Positions 21,972 to 23,195 of a DNA stretch of 23,195 nt are shown here, in pieces. This stretch comes from SOKG01 sp964502665 (GTDB taxonomy: Bacteria > Chloroflexota > Dehalococcoidia > SZUA-161): contig CAZCXP010000024.1 of NCBI GenBank assembly GCA_964502665.1, positions 1-23,195 of the forward strand, given 5' to 3'. Position numbers and translations under genes: made by a program. Under the pieces are notes generated by a model. It saw nothing but the letters and a program-made list of their open reading frames with translations. It searched no databases and was not told the DNA's origin. How positions within the stretch are numbered: the first letter of the stretch is position 1; each line of letters begins with the position of its first letter.

Positions 21972-23144
21972 ATGCAGCTGGCCAAACGCATTGAGAACTT
22001 GCCGCCGTATCTTTTCGTTGGTATCAGCAGGAAGATAGCCGAGAAGAAGGCTCAGGGGGAGGATGTTATCAGCTTCGCCATCGGCGACCCCGATATCCCC
22101 ACCCCACATAGTATCATCGAGCGCTTATGTCAAGCAGCACAAGACCCGGCAAATCATCGCTACCCCGAGTCCGACGGCCTGCCCCAACTGCGCCAAGCAA
22201 TCTCCTCGTGGTACGAGCGCCGCTTTGGACTATCCTTCGACCCCGACAAAGAAGTCCTGCCACTTATCGGCTCCAAAGAGGGCATCGGCCACATTGCCCT
22301 GTGCTTCATCGACCCCGGAGACCTCGCCCTGGTCACCGATCCTGGCTACCCCGTCTACTCCATCGGAACCATGTTCGCCGGAGGCCACTGTCACTTCCTG
22401 CCCCTGATTGAGGATAACGATTTCCTGCCCGACCTCGATCAAGTCCCTGGTGAGGTGGCGCGGAGAGCTAAACTACTGTGGATAAACTACCCCAACAATC
22501 CCACAGCAGCAGTGGCCGATCTCGATTTCTTCAAGAGGGTGGTTGCATTCGCCAAGAGATACGACGTGGCTGTTTGCCATGACGCGCCTTATACCGAGGT
22601 CGCCTTCGACGGCTATCGCCCGCCGAGCTTTCTCCAGGCACCCGGCGCAAGAGACGTGGGAGTGGAATTTCACTCCCTCTCCAAGAGCTATAATATGACT
22701 GGGTGGCGGATCGGGATGGTGGTAGGCAATGAAGAGATAGTGGGTGCCCTGGCAAGGGTGAAGTCCAATCTCGACTCCGGCATTCCGCAGGCAATCCAGT
22801 ACGCTGCCATCGAGGCGCTTCTCGGAGACCAGGATTGTATCGAAGAGCACAACGCTATCTACCAGCGAAGGCGTGACCTGGTAGTTAGAACTCTCGCCAA
22901 GATCGGGCTGAGGACAAAGCCCCCGAAGGCCAGCCTCTACGTCTGGGCCAGGATTCCCGAGGGCTATACCTCGCTTGATTTCTGCACCAAGCTGCTGGAT
23001 GAGGCATCGGTGGTGGTCACACCAGGCAGTGGCTACGGCAAAAATGGGGAGGGCTACATCCGCCTCTCTTTGACTACTCCCGACGATCGCCTCGAGGAGG
23101 GGCTATCCAGGATGGAAAGGTGGGGACGCCATCTCCAGAAGTAG
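21972..23144 (+). CDS. dapL: LL-diaminopimelate aminotransferase
   Basis: PLP enzyme that converts tetrahydrodipicolinate directly to LL-diaminopimelate with glutamate, bypassing the acylated intermediates. The 390 residues fit the class I/II aminotransferase fold. The N-terminal YLFVGISRKIAEKKAQGEDVISFAIGDPD is typical of DapL, and GSKEGIGH holds the cofactor phosphate. N175 (NYPNNPT), D204 and Y207 (HDAPYTEV), the Schiff-base K238 in HSLSKSYNMTGWRIG and R246 are visible. The ATG has GAGGAG 9 nt upstream. dapF, upstream in the same direction, uses its product. Among related aminotransferases DapL is the best fit, helped by the dapF context. Confidence 0.92.
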   Translation: MQLAKRIENLPPYLFVGISRKIAEKKAQGEDVISFAIGDPDIPTPHSIIERLCQAAQDPANHRYPESDGLPQLRQAISSWYERRFGLSFDPDKEVLPLIGSKEGIGHIALCFIDPGDLALVTDPGYPVYSIGTMFAGGHCHFLPLIEDNDFLPDLDQVPGEVARRAKLLWINYPNNPTAAVADLDFFKRVVAFAKRYDVAVCHDAPYTEVAFDGYRPPSFLQAPGARDVGVEFHSLSKSYNMTGWRIGMVVGNEEIVGALARVKSNLDSGIPQAIQYAAIEALLGDQDCIEEHNAIYQRRRDLVVRTLAKIGLRTKPPKASLYVWARIPEGYTSLDFCTKLLDEASVVVTPGSGYGKNGEGYIRLSLTTPDDRLEEGLSRMERWGRHLQK

Positions 23145-23166
23145 CGTTGCCACTCCTGTGGCAACG
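23145..23166 (+). terminator. Hairpin directly after dapL
   Basis: CGTTGCCAC-TCCT-GTGGCAACG is a perfect 9-bp stem with a 4-nt loop, starting at the base after the dapL stop codon. The following GATTCTTC has only a weak T-stretch. It could act as a terminator or belong to a paired-hairpin repeat with the next stem. Confidence 0.5.
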
Positions 23167-23173
23167 GATTCTT

Positions 23174-23195
23174 CGTCGTGACAGGAGTCACGACG
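23174..23195. repeat. Second perfect hairpin at the end of the window
   Basis: CGTCGTGAC-AGGA-GTCACGACG is a perfect 9-bp stem with a 4-nt loop, 7 nt after the first hairpin and ending on the last base of the window. ACAGGAGT here (23181-23188) is the exact reverse complement of ACTCCTGT in the first hairpin (23152-23159). Whether more copies follow cannot be seen. Confidence 0.5.

Overview
This window looks like a scaffold from an uncultured anaerobic bacterium, most likely Chloroflexota and probably class Dehalococcoidia. That placement is inferred from gene content and style and was not tested. The pointers are LL-diaminopimelate aminotransferase lysine synthesis (dapL with dapF), an archaeal-type phosphoglycerate mutase, a CooC-type nickel ATPase, an archaeal/actinobacterial-style short-chain prenyl synthase, many GTG/TTG starts with good Shine-Dalgarno sites, and dispersed G/C-rich repeats. 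Three runs of exactly 100 N (2837-2936, 4334-4433, 21083-21182) are scaffold gaps of unknown true size. The third is flanked by the same 55 bases on both sides and is probably an artefact.

Left part (1-7990). A GreA-type transcription factor with an unusual recombinase-like N-terminal domain is on the + strand. Convergent to it is a minus-strand purine cluster, read guaA > purD > purE > purB > (repeat and gap) > purC > purS > a GNAT acetyltransferase. It makes GMP from XMP and covers several steps of de novo IMP synthesis. purL, purQ, purF, purM, purN and purH are not in the window.

Middle part (7920-14603). A divergent promoter region with a 16-bp perfect palindrome separates guaA from tsaC (tRNA t6A synthesis), which overlaps an MFS exporter gene. 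A 321-bp gene-free stretch follows, then rpiB, dxs (first step of the MEP isoprenoid pathway) and a GGPP-type prenyl synthase. Next is a stand-alone cooC-like gene with its own strong -10 box and a hairpin/operator-like dyad at the predicted transcription start.

Right part (14604-23195). After a 32-bp palindrome and a REP-like repeat comes a tight + strand run: pgk, apgM, tpiA (lower glycolysis), miaA (tRNA dimethylallylation, using DMAPP from the MEP pathway), a 44-residue membrane protein, a PNPOx-fold protein, dapF and a proteasome-like Ntn hydrolase. A repeat-flanked DUF559 endonuclease-like gene sits between this run and dapL. The window ends in two perfect hairpins whose loops are complementary to each other.

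Most of the window is ordinary core metabolism. The items most worth following up are the proteasome-like Ntn hydrolase (20314-21060), the DUF559-repeat unit with a remnant of a second copy (21237-21833), the recombinase-domain/GreA fusion (79-882) and the terminal twin hairpin (23145-23195).
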